Source of the DNA: Calliopsis andreniformis
Taxonomy: Eukaryota > Arthropoda > Insecta > Hymenoptera > Andrenidae
DNA: 64,000 nt
Direction: 5' to 3'
Assembly (NCBI RefSeq): GCF_051401765.1
Contig: NW_027480423.1
Coordinates: 11,098,001 to 11,162,000 of the forward strand
Part shown: positions 62,298 through 64,000 of the stretch, piece by piece
How positions within the stretch are numbered: position 1 is the stretch's first letter
How the letters are laid out: each line of letters begins with the position of its first letter
The notes under the pieces: model-generated
The model's database searches: none
Told to the model about the DNA's origin: nothing
What the model saw: only the letters and a program-made list of their open reading frames with translations
Program-made: the position numbers and the translations under genes

Positions 62298-64000
62298 CTT
62301 CTAAGGCTGTAGCTATTCGATGTGGTGGAGCAACGCCCTAGAGTGAAGTCCAGGTTGCCCGTAGCGTAGAAATGATAATTACTTTCTCACTGGTTGCAAT
62401 TATTCGTTTTATACGATGGAAAAACTGTTGTATGTATTTTGTATTTGGTGCTTCTGGCGTTGACTTCTTAGGCCCTAACTATTCGATCTGGCGGAGCAAC
62501 GCCATAGGGTGAAACATAGATTGCCCGGAACGTAGAAATGACCATTACTTTCACACTGGCTGCAATTATTCCTGTTATACGATGGAAAAACTGTTGTATT
62601 TTTATTGTATTTTATGCTTCTGGCGTTGAATTCTACGGCCGTAGCTATTAGATGTGGTGGAGCAACGCTCTAGAGTGACGCCTAGGTTGCCCGCAACGTA
62701 GAAATGACCATTACTTTCACAATGTTTGCAATTATTCATTTTATACGAAGGAAAAACTGTTGTACTTGTAATGTATTTTAGTCTTCTGGCGTTGACTTCT
62801 TAGGCCGTAGCTATTCGATCGGGTGGAACAACGCCCTAGAGTGAAGCCTAGGTTGCCCGGAACGTAGAAATGGCCATTACATTCACACTGCTCGCAATTA
62901 TTCATTTTATACAATGGAAAAACTGACGTATCTTTATTGTATTTTATGCTTCGGGTGTTGACCACTAAGGCCCTAACTATTCGACCTGGTTGACCGACGC
63001 CCTAGAGTGAAGCCTTGGTAGCCTGGAATGTATAAATGACCATAACTTTCACACTGGTTGCAATTATTCGTTTTATACGATGGAAAAGCTGTTGTATTCA
63101 TATTGTGTTTTATGCTTCTGGCGTTGACTTCTTAGGTCCTAACTATTCGATCTGGTGGACCAACGCCCTGGAGTGAAGTCTAGGTTGCCCGGAACTTAGA
63201 AATTACCATCACTTTCACACGGGTTGCAATTATTCATTTTATACGATGGAAAAGCTGTTGTATTTTTATTGTATTTTATGCCCCGGGTGTAGACCTCTAA
63301 GGCCCTAGCTATTCGATCTGGTGGAGGAGCGCCCTTGACTGAAGCCTAGGTTGCCCGGAACGTAGAAATGACTACCACTTTGACACTGGTTGCAATTATT
63401 CGTGTTATACGATGGAAAAACTGTTGCATTTTTATTTTATTATATGCTTCGTGCGTAGCATTCTAAGGCCATAACTATTCGATCTGGTGGAGCAACGCCC
63501 TAGAGTGAAGCCCAGGTTGACCAAAATGTAGAAATGACCATTACCATCACACTGGTTGCAATTATTCATTTTATACGATGGAAAAACTGTTGTATTTTTA
63601 CTGTACTTTATGCTCCGACCGTAGAGTTCTAAGGCCCTAACTATTCGATCTGGTTGACGAACGCCCTAGAGTGAAGCCTAGGTAGCCCGGAATGTAGAAA
63701 TCACCATAACTTTCACACTGGTTGCAATTATTCATTTTATACGATGGAAAAACTGTTCTATTTATTTTGTATTTTATGCTTCGGGCATTGACTTCTAAGG
63801 CCCTAACGATTCGATCTGGTGGAGAAATGCCCTAGAGTGAAGCGTAGGTTGCGAGGAACGTAGAAATGACCATTACTTTCGCACTGGTTGCAATTATTCT
63901 TTTTATACGAGGGAAAAACTGTTGTATTTATTTTGTATTTTATGCTTCTGGCGCTGACTTCTTAGGTCCTAAATATTCGATCTGGTGGACCAACGCCCTA

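Larger units (their letters stand above)
29468..64000 (-). repeat. Right arm: same 166-bp satellite, reverse orientation
   Basis: From TTCGTTTTATAC at about 29474 onward every copy reads as the reverse complement of the left-arm monomer. The landmarks appear as TGCAATTATTCG, GGAAAAACTGTTG, GGCGTTGACTTCT, ATTCGATCTGGTGG, GTGAAGCCTAGGTTGCC and CGTAGAAATGACC, again spaced 166 bp apart (TGCAATTATT ends at 43494 and 43660). About 208 copies. The window ends at about monomer base 65. The same sequence variants occur as in the left arm, for example GGCCCTAACTATTCGATCTG and GGCCGTAGCTATTCGATGTG, so both arms come from one mixed family. No gene or mobile element was seen. Confidence 0.97.

Noticed and set aside
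1..64000. About 50 open frames of 60-118 codons, many similar to one another, as a possible gene family
   Set aside because: They all follow the 166-bp repeat, shift frame at each monomer, cover different parts of it, appear on either strand, and are broken in most copies. No codon structure, introns or conserved start context is visible.
1..64000. CRISPR array
   Set aside because: The repeat is 166 bp with no unique spacers. The whole unit is conserved, which is typical of a eukaryotic satellite.
1..64000. TTAGGG words as interstitial telomere repeats
   Set aside because: TTAGGG occurs at most once per monomer, within GAATAGTTAGGGCC, never in tandem, and is often changed to CTACGG or CTAGGG.
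1..64000. TATAAATA and TATAAAA words as promoters
   Set aside because: They are fixed AT-rich parts of the monomer, present hundreds of times with no coding sequence behind them. Satellite transcription is possible but the sequence does not show it.
1..64000. tRNA, rRNA or 5S-like gene clusters as the origin of the repeat
   Set aside because: I found no cloverleaf, A/B-box arrangement or recognisable ribosomal core sequence in the consensus on either strand.

Overview
The window is tandem satellite DNA from end to end. The repeat unit is 166 bp, measured directly from the spacing of landmark words: GTCATTTCTA starts at 21, 187 and 353, and AATAATTGCA at 11164 and 11330. About 385 monomers fit in 64 kb. 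I see no protein-coding gene, RNA gene, transposon or unique sequence longer than about 30 bp. The array runs off both window ends in mid-monomer. This points to a eukaryotic heterochromatic block, pericentromeric, centromeric or subtelomeric, of the kind found only in long-read assemblies. I cannot name the species. My hand-built consensus is about 41% GC and is not depleted in CpG (7 seen, about 7 expected). That fits a lightly methylated genome such as an insect or other invertebrate better than a typical vertebrate, but it is weak evidence.

Layout. Bases 1-29440 are the left arm, with monomers in the orientation I call forward. Bases 29441-29467 are a 27-bp AT-rich linker with a 13-bp tandem repeat. 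Bases 29468-64000 are the right arm, the same satellite in the opposite orientation. The window is therefore centred on an orientation switch inside one satellite family.

Each arm has a zone of recent amplification set in more diverged monomers. On the left this zone is roughly 8.9-22.1 kb, where nested higher-order repeats (HORs) of 332, 830, 996, 3486, 4149 and 5145 bp offset can be traced. On the right it is roughly 40.9-55.2 kb, where about 7.1 kb (43 monomers) is duplicated in tandem with very few differences. The flanks (1-8.8 kb, 22.1-40.9 kb including the junction, and 55.2-64 kb) are mostly monomeric with scattered short pairwise copies. The orientation switch lies in this older-looking monomeric DNA.

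Because 166 = 3 x 55 + 1, the reading frame shifts by one at every monomer. This produces the many look-alike 60-118 residue open frames, including a recurrent 85-codon one on the same monomer strand in both arms. I treat these as by-products of the repeat and annotate none as genes. Points worth a second look are the orientation switch and its linker, the two-arm layout with HOR cores, length-variant monomers that act as markers of past exchange, and a conserved word resembling a degenerate CENP-B box.
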